Origin: Trypanosoma brucei gambiense DAL972
Lineage: Eukaryota > Euglenozoa > Kinetoplastea > Trypanosomatida > Trypanosomatidae
Reading direction: 5' to 3'
Length of the DNA: 64,000 nucleotides
NCBI RefSeq assembly: GCF_000210295.1
Contig: NC_026738.1
Coordinates: 1-64,000 of the forward strand
Below the pieces are notes generated by a model. That model saw only the letters and a program-made list of their open reading frames with translations. It had not been told where the DNA came from and searched no databases. The position numbers and the translations under genes were made by a program. Below are positions 45,240 to 56,509 of this stretch, piece by piece; within the stretch, counting starts at the first letter, position 1, and each line of letters starts with the position of its first letter.

Positions 45240-48200
45240 TCATGAACGTCTCTTGCTGAGGCACTCTCAAAAGGGATAATCTTTTTTTCACCTGACAGAC
45301 CTCATTTTTCCCACCTTTTTCCACATTGAATGAGGAATGGGATCTGTTTCACATCTTCGCCATGAACCGGGAGGATTCAGTAGGGACCGAATGCGACTGA
45401 ACGTTTGCACTCACGGACGCAATTAGAAAGTATACTTTTTCCCCTAAGCCCCGGCGACGTTGTTCACGGTTGTTCAGGTTTCCGTGTGCGAGTTGCCAAA
45501 ACTACGCCGATATCAGAAATAATAATTTGTCCCCTGACTTTTTCCTGGATGAAGCACCAGATGCTGGCACCACGCTGCGGCGGGCGGTGTTTTCTAGAAT
45601 ATTAGTCTTTTCTGCTTCTTTCGTTGCTTCCCTTACGTCATTTTATATTCCTATACTAATTTATTTGAGTTTACTCGAGGTGTTCTTCTGCGGTGCTGAG
45701 TTTCCCATTTTGGTGTGCCGTCCCCCTCACCTTCGAAACGACATATAGAACGCCCGCGCAAAAGTCATTTTCTAAGTTAAGCCCTGTTTGCTTTCCCGTA
45801 TATTTACGCCGACGGATAGTGGTACATTCAGAATAAATGGGCCCTGCGGGGGCTTTGCAATATATCGGGGAGGTTGAAATCGATGTGCGCCCTTGTTCAT
45901 GTGGAGGACAAGTGTGCAGCGGGAGAATGAAGGGTCATGGGCATATGGCGAAACCGGTGAGTTTAGAGATTGAGGATTAGAGGAAATGAGGAGGGAAATG
46001 GAAATTGTACCCCGCGCACGACAATTGCGAAGTTTTCGGAGCGAGTGGAGGGCGTGGGGTAAATGAAGCAAAGAGAGGGAGAGAACGGAGGGGCTTGAGG
46101 TGTGTTGGATACGCAGCCGCGCGGGACGCCGAACAAAGGGAGGTTTTGAGGCGGCGTGAGGCTCGACGAAGCGGTTGCTGCCTTCGGCAAGCGGGGTGGA
46201 AAATAGTGTCAAATCTCGCGTAGGCGGTATCCGCGAGAATTCCAAGGGAAGAACTTACCACCAAGCCGCTTCTCCAGAACAGAGAAACAGAGATGAAACC
46301 ACGATGCTGAGTTAGGGATCCATCAAAATCGCGGAGGGCATAGCTGCTTCCCCTTCGGACAAATCATGCGCAATGAATTTGGAAGGCGCACATCAGCTAG
46401 CTTGTGCATGGGGGAGTGAACTGCAAATGCAGCGCCGGTTTCGCGGGGATTTAGGTTTGGACTTTACTGCTGTTGGAAAAAATTGCGGCGGAAACAAAAT
46501 TGAAGAAAATGATTTCATCTGCAAAGCATCATTTTTTGTGGAAATGCTGACCTGCTCGGAATTGTGTAATTGGAAAAAGGCGGCCCCCAAAGAGATGGCA
46601 ACCCACTCGGCACATAATACGAAAAAGGCACGCGTATATGCATGTACATGATGGGGCTGGTGAGGGAAGCAATAAGGGGGCCCACAAAAAACGAGGCAGC
46701 GCAAAAGGTCCGCCACAACCATTCAAAACCCTACTCAATACATTAAGAGAAGGATGTGTAGTGAAGGCGCAAAAGATTCCATATTCCGCTTCATCAAAGA
46801 AAAGCTGTATGTGGATAAAGACGTCAATCATAGAAACCCCGACATCCAGTAAACACAACGAAGGGTGGAAATATAAGATTATACGTGGCGGAGGAGTGCT
46901 AAGATATTGGAGCAATGGGCCTTTCACACACCACAAGTTGTGAGAGCCGAGAAGGTAAGAGTGCACATGTTATGTTGCGTTATATGTATGATGCATCCGC
47001 GGGCGTAACAGGCAGGGAATTTCCTCACTATATATCCGGAAGCTTCAGACCCGTTTCCCGACGTGAGCGAACCTTCCAAGCAGGGTTTCAGAGAATAGCA
47101 CCGATCAAAAGAATGCCGATAAAAGAGACCAATATATAAAAATACACATGAGACGGGAGTCACCCTTACATCCTTCACCACTAATCCTACAAATAAGTAA
47201 CCCCCGGACCCTGTGCATAAAGGAATTGCTCCGCTAATATCCTTCTCGAGGGCACGAAACCAGTTTTTCGTTAAGATCTAGTTGGAAATACAATATCCGT
47301 AATTTATCCCTTACTGTGTTGCGGGACCTGTGTGTTGGGAATACGTGGCTTACATTCTACACGCCACCACAAATCCTCCGAAACCGTCCCCTCGGATCCG
47401 TACCGACATTGCTGCTTTTGTGTTATTTAATCAGCGGGGGAAAATATGAAGCGTCGTCCGTAAACGGGCACATTTGTTTACCCAGCTTGTGAGAGCGTGC
47501 GTTTACTTGTCGAAAACGGTGTTCATCTACAATTTTTAGCATATATGCATTTCGGAAGCAGAAACAAAAAAAAGAGAAAACTGCCCGTTATTTCCAACAT
47601 ATTTGCAAGGGGACGACTACAACATTTGGTGAGTGGTCGGATTTCCCTCGATGTTGTGAACGGTTTTTGCAGCTGTGAAAAGATCTCGTGGTGGGCAAAT
47701 GAATCTGGAAGTCCGTATCCCAAAACAGAGAAGAGACAACAGTGCGGGTAAATGAGAATGCTTTTGTTGACACGTGTCGTCTCATTGCGCTGTAATCACA
47801 CTTGAGCTGTTTATTCCAAGGCGTTATATCCCCACTTCGTCCATTGGCACTGTTTTGCAAGGCCTGGTGAATCTCCCTTTTCTTTTTTTTTTTAACAATC
47901 CAAAAAAAAAAAGTGGCCCGCCTGTTTGATACTCAAATCTCCATGGAATCCCATTATACCAAAAGGGTTTTCCCAAGTGCCTTGGCAGCCATCCCCGCCC
48001 CCTTCCCCGCTGCCGTTGGGATGTCACCTTCCCGGTTCATTTAACCGCCCCCTTCAAATCCAAAAAAAAAAAAACCTTCGTACACTCCGTAGGGTTTATT
48101 ACACTGGTGCATATCTTACTAAATTTTTGCAGCATAGTGACGAGCCATTTCCACTTTATTTTTCCCTCTCCTCTCTTTCTTTTAACTTTTGTTATATAAC

Positions 48201-49245
48201 TACTTACTTGCTTACAAAAACGTAATCTCAGCTCTGTTGTTCTCTCGTGTACCTTTTGTCAGTGTTTGCAAATGATACAAATGGAACAGGCGTTTTTTAT
48301 TGAAATCGCGATACTCGGTTTTTATTTTGATTTTTATCGAACGCGTGTACGAAAAGTGGGGAAACAGTTTTAGATGGGGAGGAGGAGCCTTAACACCGCG
48401 ACACCGATAATCGCGGTGTATATTCAACTGAAAAGTTTTCAACAGACACAATCGCTTATTCCCCTCAATATACACAACTATGCTTCAATCCGATTAGCTA
48501 ATCAACGTTTGCGACAAATGAACCAATGATTATCCCTACGAGCCCATGAAACAGTGGTCATTAAAAAAAAAAAAAACTAAACCCAAGGAAATAAAATAAA
48601 ATAAAAAGAAAAACAAACAGAAAGAGGGGAAACTGAAAAGGAAGGAGTCTCAAGAAATAACACTACACACACATGCATTAACTCCCATAATGGGCAGGGG
48701 TGTAATATTGCCAACGAGCCTCATCGATCAACAAAATTCATTTCCCCAGAAACTTTAAGCCCTGCATTACTGTCAGAATTTGCAAAAAGAAAAATGTTAT
48801 TACGCAAAACGATAGACCTTACAGCCACGCATGCGGAAAATTAAATGTTAGGAAGGGTAAGAAGTTTAAAAAAAACGCATAGGAGAGGCCTTGAGCTGAT
48901 TTCAATCAAAGTTTAAATGGCTCCTTTATTCGTCCTCCTCCAAACGTTTTTTATGGGAGGGCGAACCGTACCGTCACGACACGTTACAGCTTCACGGCTG
49001 TTTTACTGAACGCACCGGGTCACACGCACTCTTTTTCCATCAAACGCTACGTGGTCTCTCTGTCCCTCCTCTTTTTCATTTTCTTTTTGCTCTCGTTTTT
49101 TTTTTATTTTTCCCGTGCTTTCAGGACAGATACGAGCAAAGGAAGGAAAAGAAAAAAAAAGAGTTTGAAGACACATTCATTCATTCATTACCACCGCATC
49201 CGTACCGACGGGGGCCTAACGAAAAGATTACGTTCAGTTATTGAT
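45240..49245. other. Convergent strand-switch region, no intact gene
   Basis: Plus-strand features end at about 44.3 kb and minus-strand genes resume at 49.2 kb, so transcription should converge and end here. The parts 45950-46260 and 46370-47140 are GC-richer and contain overlapping frames that may be relics of genes, but no family motif is visible. 47823-48085 shows odd base-doubling and is listed apart. An (AAAAT)n-like run lies at 48589-48608. Confidence 0.5.
47823..48085. other. Stretch with signs of low base quality
   Basis: Many doubled and tripled bases (runs of CCC, TTT, GGG next to A11-A13 runs) give a pattern typical of poor reads after homopolymers. No coding sense. Treat any variant here with caution. 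Confidence 0.4.
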
Positions 49246-50208
49246 TCACATCTTTGTTTTGCGATGGGCATATGTTTCCGCGAAACGCTTCAGCAACCAA
49301 TCCACAGCACGGACTGGTGAATATTTGGGGGGATTGCTTGGCGAATGGCAATGATCAAGGCATTTAATAACAGTATAAGGATTAGGCTCACAGAAAAATG
49401 GCATGGAGTAGCGATCAGTTGTGGTTAAGCGAACGCGATGCGGTGTTGAGCGGTAACGGCCATTACTCCACATATTCATCATGTCCCCAATATTCACAAC
49501 AAAACTTCCTTCGATGGGTTCCACATCCACCCACTCATCTGACAGATTGCGCACCTGCAGTCCTCCCACCGAATCTTGGTAGAGTAATGTAATAATACCA
49601 TAATCCGTATGCTCACCACACACGATGGGATAACGGGTCCCTTGCTTTTGTGGAGGATAATGTAGCATACGGAACACACTCAAAGGTTCATCAAATTTGG
49701 TATCGAAAAAGTCTTTCTTTAAACCAATAGCGAGTGCGAGGGCACGAAGAATAACGAGGGCAAATTCCTGCATTTCGCGATAATGTCTGTTCATCAACTC
49801 TACCCAACCTTTCACTTGCGTGGGGTGATTGTTCGGTCCACGCAATGGCTTTCCAGCTGCAACATCGGGGTGATCCTCAGGGAGATGACAGCCCATATTA
49901 AATGTTTCTTTACAATCAAATGGTTTCGTTGGGTCAACATTCTCCGCATCGAGGCATCCGTAACCGCGATGATGTTTGCTCTTTCGAATATCAACCTTAA
50001 GTTTCTCTTCCAATGGAAGCGAAAAAAAAGCCTTGGCCATTTCCATCAACTTTTCCGTTCGCTCACGGGGAATGGGATGACCCACAACAAGAAAAACACC
50101 CCACGTCCTACAGGCATGATCAATCTGTTTCGCAACATCCATCATCCCCTTTTCTCCATCACAGAACAGAGGGCCGACATCAATAACTGGAATCGAGCCG
50201 TGAGCCAT
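49246..50208 (-). CDS. Iron/ascorbate-type 2-oxoglutarate-Fe(II) oxygenase (isopenicillin N synthase-like)
   Basis: A 320-residue soluble protein of the IPNS/2OG-Fe(II) dioxygenase superfamily. The N-terminal part shows the DIOX_N pattern (IPVIDVGPL, then GVFLVVGHPIP). The catalytic core has HTDYG (His200, Asp202) and STPHRV (His257) as the iron triad, and DRYSMPFF (Arg266, Ser268), the R-x-S pair that binds 2-oxoglutarate. All key residues are present and the length is normal for the family. It should use iron and oxygen, probably with 2-oxoglutarate, to oxidise a small molecule; the substrate is not known to me. The ATG at 50206-50208 is the first of the frame and gives the expected start. 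No targeting signal is seen, so the cytosol is likely. Confidence 0.93.
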   Translation of the reverse strand: MAHGSIPVIDVGPLFCDGEKGMMDVAKQIDHACRTWGVFLVVGHPIPRERTEKLMEMAKAFFSLPLEEKLKVDIRKSKHHRGYGCLDAENVDPTKPFDCKETFNMGCHLPEDHPDVAAGKPLRGPNNHPTQVKGWVELMNRHYREMQEFALVILRALALAIGLKKDFFDTKFDEPLSVFRMLHYPPQKQGTRYPIVCGEHTDYGIITLLYQDSVGGLQVRNLSDEWVDVEPIEGSFVVNIGDMMNMWSNGRYRSTPHRVRLTTTDRYSMPFFCEPNPYTVIKCLDHCHSPSNPPKYSPVRAVDWLLKRFAETYAHRKTKM

Positions 50209-52846
50209 CGGTTACGTTTATTTATTTGCTCGTGTTCGCTTTTCTTTTTTTTTTTAATTTTTCTGGGGAGTACACCTCGATGCAATATTAATGATGGAAA
50301 TAATGGTTATAATAATAATGACAATTTGTATGCGCTATGTGCCTTTTTTTTCCTTTTGCCTTGGTTGGGAACCCGAAAGTCACCCTCACGCATACATGCA
50401 CCAATAAATACAACGATATATATAAAGTGAAAAAAATGAAGGAAGAAGTTAGATAACAAACAGATGCAACTTAAGATGAGGAGATCCTTTGAAAACAATG
50501 TCGCATGAACTGCAGCTCCTTTGGATCATAAAATAATTCCTGGACATCACACCTTATATAATTCCAAAACAGAGGGGAATGCACTAATCAGATTCTCTTA
50601 ATTATGATTACACTGTAACGAAATTATATGTGCGTGTACTGTTGCAGTGGGGAACATCTGTACAACATGCTTCCATTATGTCCAGACGTTTCCACCAGGA
50701 TCTTGTTAACGAGATTATTTTTTGTTTTTGCGCTGATCTGCGAGGTGAAACAAGTCCAAACACAACAAAAACAAGCCCGTACAAATTCAGTAAATGCAAT
50801 TTTCGTCTATCCACATTTCCTCGTTGCTGTTGTTGTTGTTGTTTTTAAATTCCCGATTCTTCACCCGCCTGAATGTTGCTGCTCAGTTTGTTTTTAAAAC
50901 CCATTGAAAACCTCCCCAAACCCCCCGGGCCCGCCCGATAGGAATTTTTGGTTTATCATACCTGCGATATAAATAAAGAAACGAACCAACTTGACATCAC
51001 GCCATCATCATAACAACTTTTGTTGGTTTTTTTTTATTATTTTACTTTTACACCTTTATTTTATTTTATTTTATTTCCTTTCCTTTGTTGATGTTATCAT
51101 GATGGAGAGAAGTGAAGCGGTTGTCCCAAATTCCTCTACGGGAAAGTTAAGGTATTAAGAACGCATTCAGAGAGATGGAAACAATTCAGCAGCAACAACA
51201 ACAGCAACAACAACACACACGCATACAAATCAGTGAAAGAAGACGTATCCATTCATTCCTTATTGCTTCTTTTCCCCTCTTCATGATTTATTTGTTTATT
51301 TCTTCGTGGTATGTTGTGGCTCACAAAATCCCTCCTCCAAAAATGTCTGAGAGTTTACCCAAGGAAACCAACACATATGTATTCATGCAAAGACTGAAAT
51401 AAATTTTTTTTTAAAAAAAAGAAAAAGAAGAAGAGATAGCGCGACTTCTCGCACCTTTTCTCTCATACCGTAAATGTGTAAGCATACATGCATTCATATG
51501 CGTATCTTCATACGCGTTGATTAACTTGAAAATGAAAAGCCGGTAATAAGAATTTTCTTTTAAAATATTATTGCCATAAATGTAATTTGAAGAAAAAACA
51601 AAAGGGGTTGAGGGAAGGATAAAGAAGATAGGGAGGAGCGAAATCAAGAAGCAAAAAGGTAATTGGAAAAAGCTGAGGGTGTGGAAAGGATATATTGACA
51701 TAAAATGTGTATATACACATATACGTGAACGTATACAAAAAATGCAAAGGAGGAAGTGATAATACAACAACAAACGAGGGAAACTGAAAAGAAATACCGA
51801 AACTTCTCATCTCATCTCTTCCCCTTCCTCTCTTTTTTTTTTTATTCACACCATCACCATTATTATTTTGCACAGTGCTTTATTCCACCCGCACTGAAAC
51901 GTTTGTTAAGCGGAAGATGAAAAAAGGAAAAAAGGGGCCTTCAAAGTAAAAAAAAAGTGGCAATTCTGTGTTGAATAAATGCATCATTATTTATTTTACC
52001 CTTTGATTAGATTGCTTCACTCTTTTTACTTTTTACCATTGTGGGTCCGCTTACATTTACCCACAGTATTTATTCATTTTCTTTTTTTTTCAGCTTTCCA
52101 ACTCCTTCTGCCATCCCCTCTCGTATCCCCCCCCAAAAAAAAAAAAAAGCGAAGTCGGGTATTTGCGCAAACAAAACAAAACAACGGGTAACATTAAAAC
52201 GAGGGCAAACAAACAAACAAACTCGAAAAGGAGTAAATATAAAGAAGGCGGGCCCAAGAAGAGCATATTCTCACGTACACATATTTACGAACTTGCAAGA
52301 AAGAGAAGAACTCTTTCCATTTTCTTATTCTTCTCTATATTTACCCTCCTCTAAGGTAAAACATGACGCAGGCGTTCATTTTGTTATCGGTTACTATCCC
52401 GAAATGGTGTTGCTTAAAATGACAATCCCGTAGCAATGATAATAATTATTATTATTATTATTCGATGTGTCTCTTTCCATATTCCACTAAATCATTTTCG
52501 GCCACTCGCCATTACATTCCAGTTAATTTAATTTCACCTCACCTCACCTCACTTCATCCATTCAGCAATATTCACTCTCCCTCTTAAGTATAATTCGGTA
52601 GTTCAATTCTATTATTTTGTTTTCCCACACGTACACAACATTTCTGTGCCCTTTTCTGCTACGAATTCCACCACGAAATCACGCAATGCCCCGCGCAGTG
52701 AAGGAAAGAAATGAAATGAAGCGAAGTGAAGTGAAGTAGTAAGCGTCTACAATACAGCAGTTCCAGAAACATTTTCATTTATCCACTCACCACATCCTAT
52801 GGTATTACATTTTCACGGAATGGTATGGATCCGCATGAACAGGCTG
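50209..52846. other. Intergenic between oxygenase and ISG genes
   Basis: Holds the 5' region of the oxygenase and the 3' UTR of the ISG. It contains (TTTTA)n at 51055-51077, (CAA/CAG)n near 51188-51212, (ATT)n at 52446-52462 and many homopolymers. Near 52534-52557 a CTCAC/TTCA array and near 52711-52737 a GAAGT array are roughly complementary. The GC spike at 50910-50935 may be poor reads. No gene is seen. Confidence 0.55.
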
Positions 52847-54028
52847 CTACAGTTTGGGCTGCGCAACGGCAGCTGCAGAAGCTTCTTTAGGGGCTGCCTT
52901 TCGCCGACTTCGTATTAAGAAGAACACCAACACAAGGATCAGAATTGCCACAATTGGGGCGAAAATATACAATAGCAGTAACATTATCCATCTCCGTTTC
53001 TTAGCGAACAGAGTACGCGCCTCCTCCAGATCCTGAAGATCGGTATTATTCACTCCATCCTCGAGGGAAGACGACCGATGACCGCCAGACATCCCAATCA
53101 AAACATCGAGTGTCCGATTACTTATCCGTTCCCCTTCACTAATAATTTCAGAATGGTTTTTCTCCTCCTGCAACCCCTTGTGGATTTTGTATACCAGCAG
53201 CAGTTGATTTTCGCAGATGAGCATATCTTTGTAAGACTCATCTAACTCCCCCACAATTCTTACTACGTGGGACTTCGTATCGTTGTAATGCGTCCCCCAC
53301 TGGTCTAATGGTGTGCAAGGTGGTTCTCCAGCGGTGCTGCAGTTCACCACCTTTTTGGGTTTTGAAGTTGTCCAATTTGCCCCAGCCTCAACCATTAGGG
53401 TGGAAATCCATTTTTCTTTTTCGTCAAGTGTTACGTTGGTGCATGAAATTTCCCCCTCTGGAGGGTCCAATGTGCTTGAAACGACACCTTCTTCACACTT
53501 ACGGCCTCCTCTACAGTATGAACTCATAACCTCCTTAAGCCCAACCACAGGGTTACCTCCCTCAGATGCTTCCGTGCCTTCGAGTGTCTTTTTTCCCGAC
53601 TCCTTCGCTTTAACAGCCTTTTCCTTTATCGAAGCTTCCCTATTTCGGGCGTTTTCGGGCATGTCTTTGACTTTCGTCTTGGCTCCATCACACAACTCTT
53701 TTATGCGCTTCTTCGTTCCATCAGGGTCATCAGAGTCTTTCCCCAGCATGCCATCAATATCATCAACGTACGTATTCACCAACTCAGCATCTCGAGTGAT
53801 ATTCGCCGTATCTTCGGCCGCCAGTTCTGCGAGGCGATCCGCCAGTGGGTTCACTACCTTTCTGGTGAGATCTGTCATAATACACAATACATCAGCAGCT
53901 GCTCTGCTAAGTTTGTCTTCAGCCTCATTCGTCTGAGTTTCCGATGCTCTTGCCTTCCCCACATGCGAAAACACTGAAGCTGAGGATGTGATCAATACAA
54001 CCGCGAGGCAAAAGGTGACACGTGCCAT
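52847..54028 (-). CDS. Invariant surface glycoprotein (ISG65/ISG64-like)
   Basis: A type I membrane protein of 393 residues. It has a signal peptide (about 1-28), a largely helical ectodomain with eight cysteines (VLCIM, ELCDG, YCRGGRKC, ISCTN, NCSTAGEPPC, LICEN) and about eight N-glycosylation sequons (including ANIT, NVT, NWT, NCS, NHS, NRT), a single transmembrane segment at about 347-372, and a short basic then Ala/Pro/Lys cytoplasmic tail of 21 residues. This is the design of T. brucei invariant surface glycoproteins, which sit among the VSG coat of bloodstream forms; some bind host proteins. It is a little shorter than ISG65 (about 430). Lysines in the tail could serve ubiquitin-driven turnover, as known for the family. 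I cannot tell from memory which subfamily it belongs to. The ATG at 54026-54028 leads straight into the signal peptide. Confidence 0.85.
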   Translation of the reverse strand: MARVTFCLAVVLITSSASVFSHVGKARASETQTNEAEDKLSRAAADVLCIMTDLTRKVVNPLADRLAELAAEDTANITRDAELVNTYVDDIDGMLGKDSDDPDGTKKRIKELCDGAKTKVKDMPENARNREASIKEKAVKAKESGKKTLEGTEASEGGNPVVGLKEVMSSYCRGGRKCEEGVVSSTLDPPEGEISCTNVTLDEKEKWISTLMVEAGANWTTSKPKKVVNCSTAGEPPCTPLDQWGTHYNDTKSHVVRIVGELDESYKDMLICENQLLLVYKIHKGLQEEKNHSEIISEGERISNRTLDVLIGMSGGHRSSSLEDGVNNTDLQDLEEARTLFAKKRRWIMLLLLYIFAPIVAILILVLVFFLIRSRRKAAPKEASAAAVAQPKL

Positions 54029-54324
54029 CTTTCCCTTGCTCCGTTTATTTCCCTTTCCTTGTCTCTTCGACTTTTATTGGTATCCCTCCCCCTTTTGATG
54101 TCCGACACGTTATTTTCACTGATACTATTCAGCAACCTGTAACAATAGCAGCAACAAAGAAAAGTTATGCAGCAAGGGCTGATAGAATAGGGAAGAAAAG
54201 ACATGTGGGAAACAGGGAAACGGAGCTAAAGAAATTATAGCGATGCTTCAACGTTAAACAGCATTAGGGGATAACCCGTTAACGAGGAAGAAGAAGGTAG
54301 TAGAAGTTTATTCCCAGAATAGTG

Positions 54325-54360
<36 letters not shown>

Positions 54361-56509
54361 ACATATACCAAACAATCCAAGTCACTATTCACCCACATCA
54401 AGGGAATACATCCTTTTGAATAACGCTACGCAGAATCCTTAAGGGTTCCATGAAATTAATAGTCGGAGTGAAATGCAAGAAAGCATTTATGCATCTGAAG
54501 GAATGAATCCAACAACTCATCAGCGATCATATACACAAACAAAGAACTAAATTATCGACGGTAGTTTCATCATACTACTGTGTAAGGAACAGTAACATGG
54601 CGAAAGGAAGGCATTAGTATGATACTATCAAATTCTTTTATTGGCATGACGGGCATACACACGAGACACAACAGTTAATTTCCCCATGAATGTGATCAAT
54701 GAAGCGGTTAAATCCCTCATCGTGAAATGTCACACCCAAAAATAAACTCGGCGACTACTTTAGATCCCCAACGCAAGATATCTTTCAATAGGATTCACAG
54801 GTACACAACAGCACTCAAACGACTGCAAAGGAATGCCATGAATAATCTCCCATACTCAATCAGCATTTCACTTATGATCCTTCAATATGTTTTTACCATT
54901 CCAACACACACGCAAGCATATCACTTTCCCTTATGCGCCGTGTCTTGCACAACAGATGCTCGTCCCTAATAAATCAAGGGGGAGTACAAATAGAAAATAA
55001 AAAGGGGGAGAGGAAGTGCTACACAGCTGAGACAGTTAGTCACTTGCACACGCCTGTTGTATTGAATGTGCGATAAACAAATATGTGAATAAATGCATGG
55101 AGTTGAGTGCACATATTATGAAGATAGTAAATTCATAACAGAAAAAATTAAATAATAAAACAGAGTCGCACAAAGGAAAGCAACTGTTCTTTACTCTACA
55201 GCATCTACCGGCGATGTTGCTGTGCCGTAACGTGCGAATGTATGGAAACTAGTCGTTAGAACGGGAAATGCAAAAGAAACACGCAAATCTCCCGGAAGAA
55301 ACAAAATCGATGAAACAAAATAAAAAGTTAAAAGGGTAAGAAAAAGGGCAGAAACCCAATAAAAATAGAAAAAAAAAGCCTAACGGAGAAAACTTAGAAG
55401 CCAAGAAAGGAAAACAAAATAGCTCACATTCGGCTCGTATGTACATGTGTCAGTAAAAGATATGCGTCATGCTAATAAAATGTTAAATACCTGAAGGGAG
55501 AAAAAAAAGTCACCCAAAACTTGAAAGCAACATACAAACGTCAAATAACAGCAACGGGAACACTTCCACTCACAGTCCTTTTCACTTGTTAATGTCTGTG
55601 GCTCATCATCATCACCATCTCATGAGTAGGGCGAGAAGGAAATTAATATCAAATAAATGGAATTATGTTTATGAATAAAAATATAAATACATATATGTCA
55701 TAATGATTAAAATCATATGCAGCGATGGGAAAAAGAGTGACATCGAGTATCATTAGGCACAAAACGTTAGGCATAATATTTAAATATGTATGCACATTGT
55801 AAAGTGGAGAGGAGGAAAGTGTGAGAGAATTGTAAACACCATGGCGTCAACGCACCCACAAACAAATAACAGCAACAATTAAAACAACAGAAGTGTGGAC
55901 GAAATAGTCAGCAGTGTTACAACCGTTGAAAAAGAGGAGAAAAGAAGAAAAAAAATAAGAGCACAGAAAAAAAAAACAGGAAGAAGTGAAGGGAAATGTT
56001 TCGTGCGCACGTCCCATTACGTTCGAATCTTCTCTTTCCTTTTTGGCTATTTCTTAAACACAACATCAAATATATATATATGTATGCACATATGTTTATA
56101 AAGGAAATAATATTAATTCGTCAACATAACTCCTCATACCACAGAACTAGCATTAGTAATAACAATAATAACAGATCATATAAACACGCGTAAAAGAAAA
56201 AAAGAAAGCTGAACTGAGTGAGAGAAAATGAGACAGCGGCAGACCAAAGGGAGGAGCAAAAAAAAGAAAAAAAACAAATATAAAATGTTTTTGTATCACA
56301 TATTCCACAGTTCACATACTTCGCTGCCACCATTTCATTTCAGTAATACCACACGCAGCAGTGGTTATTATACACACAACCAGAGGCGGAGAAATTTATA
56401 TGGGTGAGGAAATCAAAATAAAGACATAAGGCAGAAAAAATATAAACACCAATGTCTGCCTCCGAAGCAACACCAAGAGGAAGTATTCAACTCCTTTACA
56501 CTTATCACA
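54029..56509. other. Intergenic between ISG and adenylate cyclase copy 2
   Basis: AT-rich DNA with the 5' region of the ISG and the 3' UTR of cyclase copy 2. It contains an (AT)16 array at 54327-54358 and many A-runs. I see no frame or RNA gene worth naming. Confidence 0.6.
54327..54358. repeat. (AT)16 microsatellite
   Basis: A perfect AT array of 32 bases about 300 bases upstream of the ISG start; the longest simple repeat in the window and probably polymorphic. Confidence 0.95.

Noticed and set aside
45963..46264. Arg/Pro/Ser-rich minus-strand frames in a GC-rich patch
   Set aside because: Several frames overlap on both strands with no motif; likely a relic or chance, so I kept it only as part of the strand-switch region.
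51175..51402. 75-codon frame with a glutamine run
   Set aside because: The run comes from a CAA/CAG microsatellite in intergenic DNA on the strand opposite to the neighbouring genes, with no other support.
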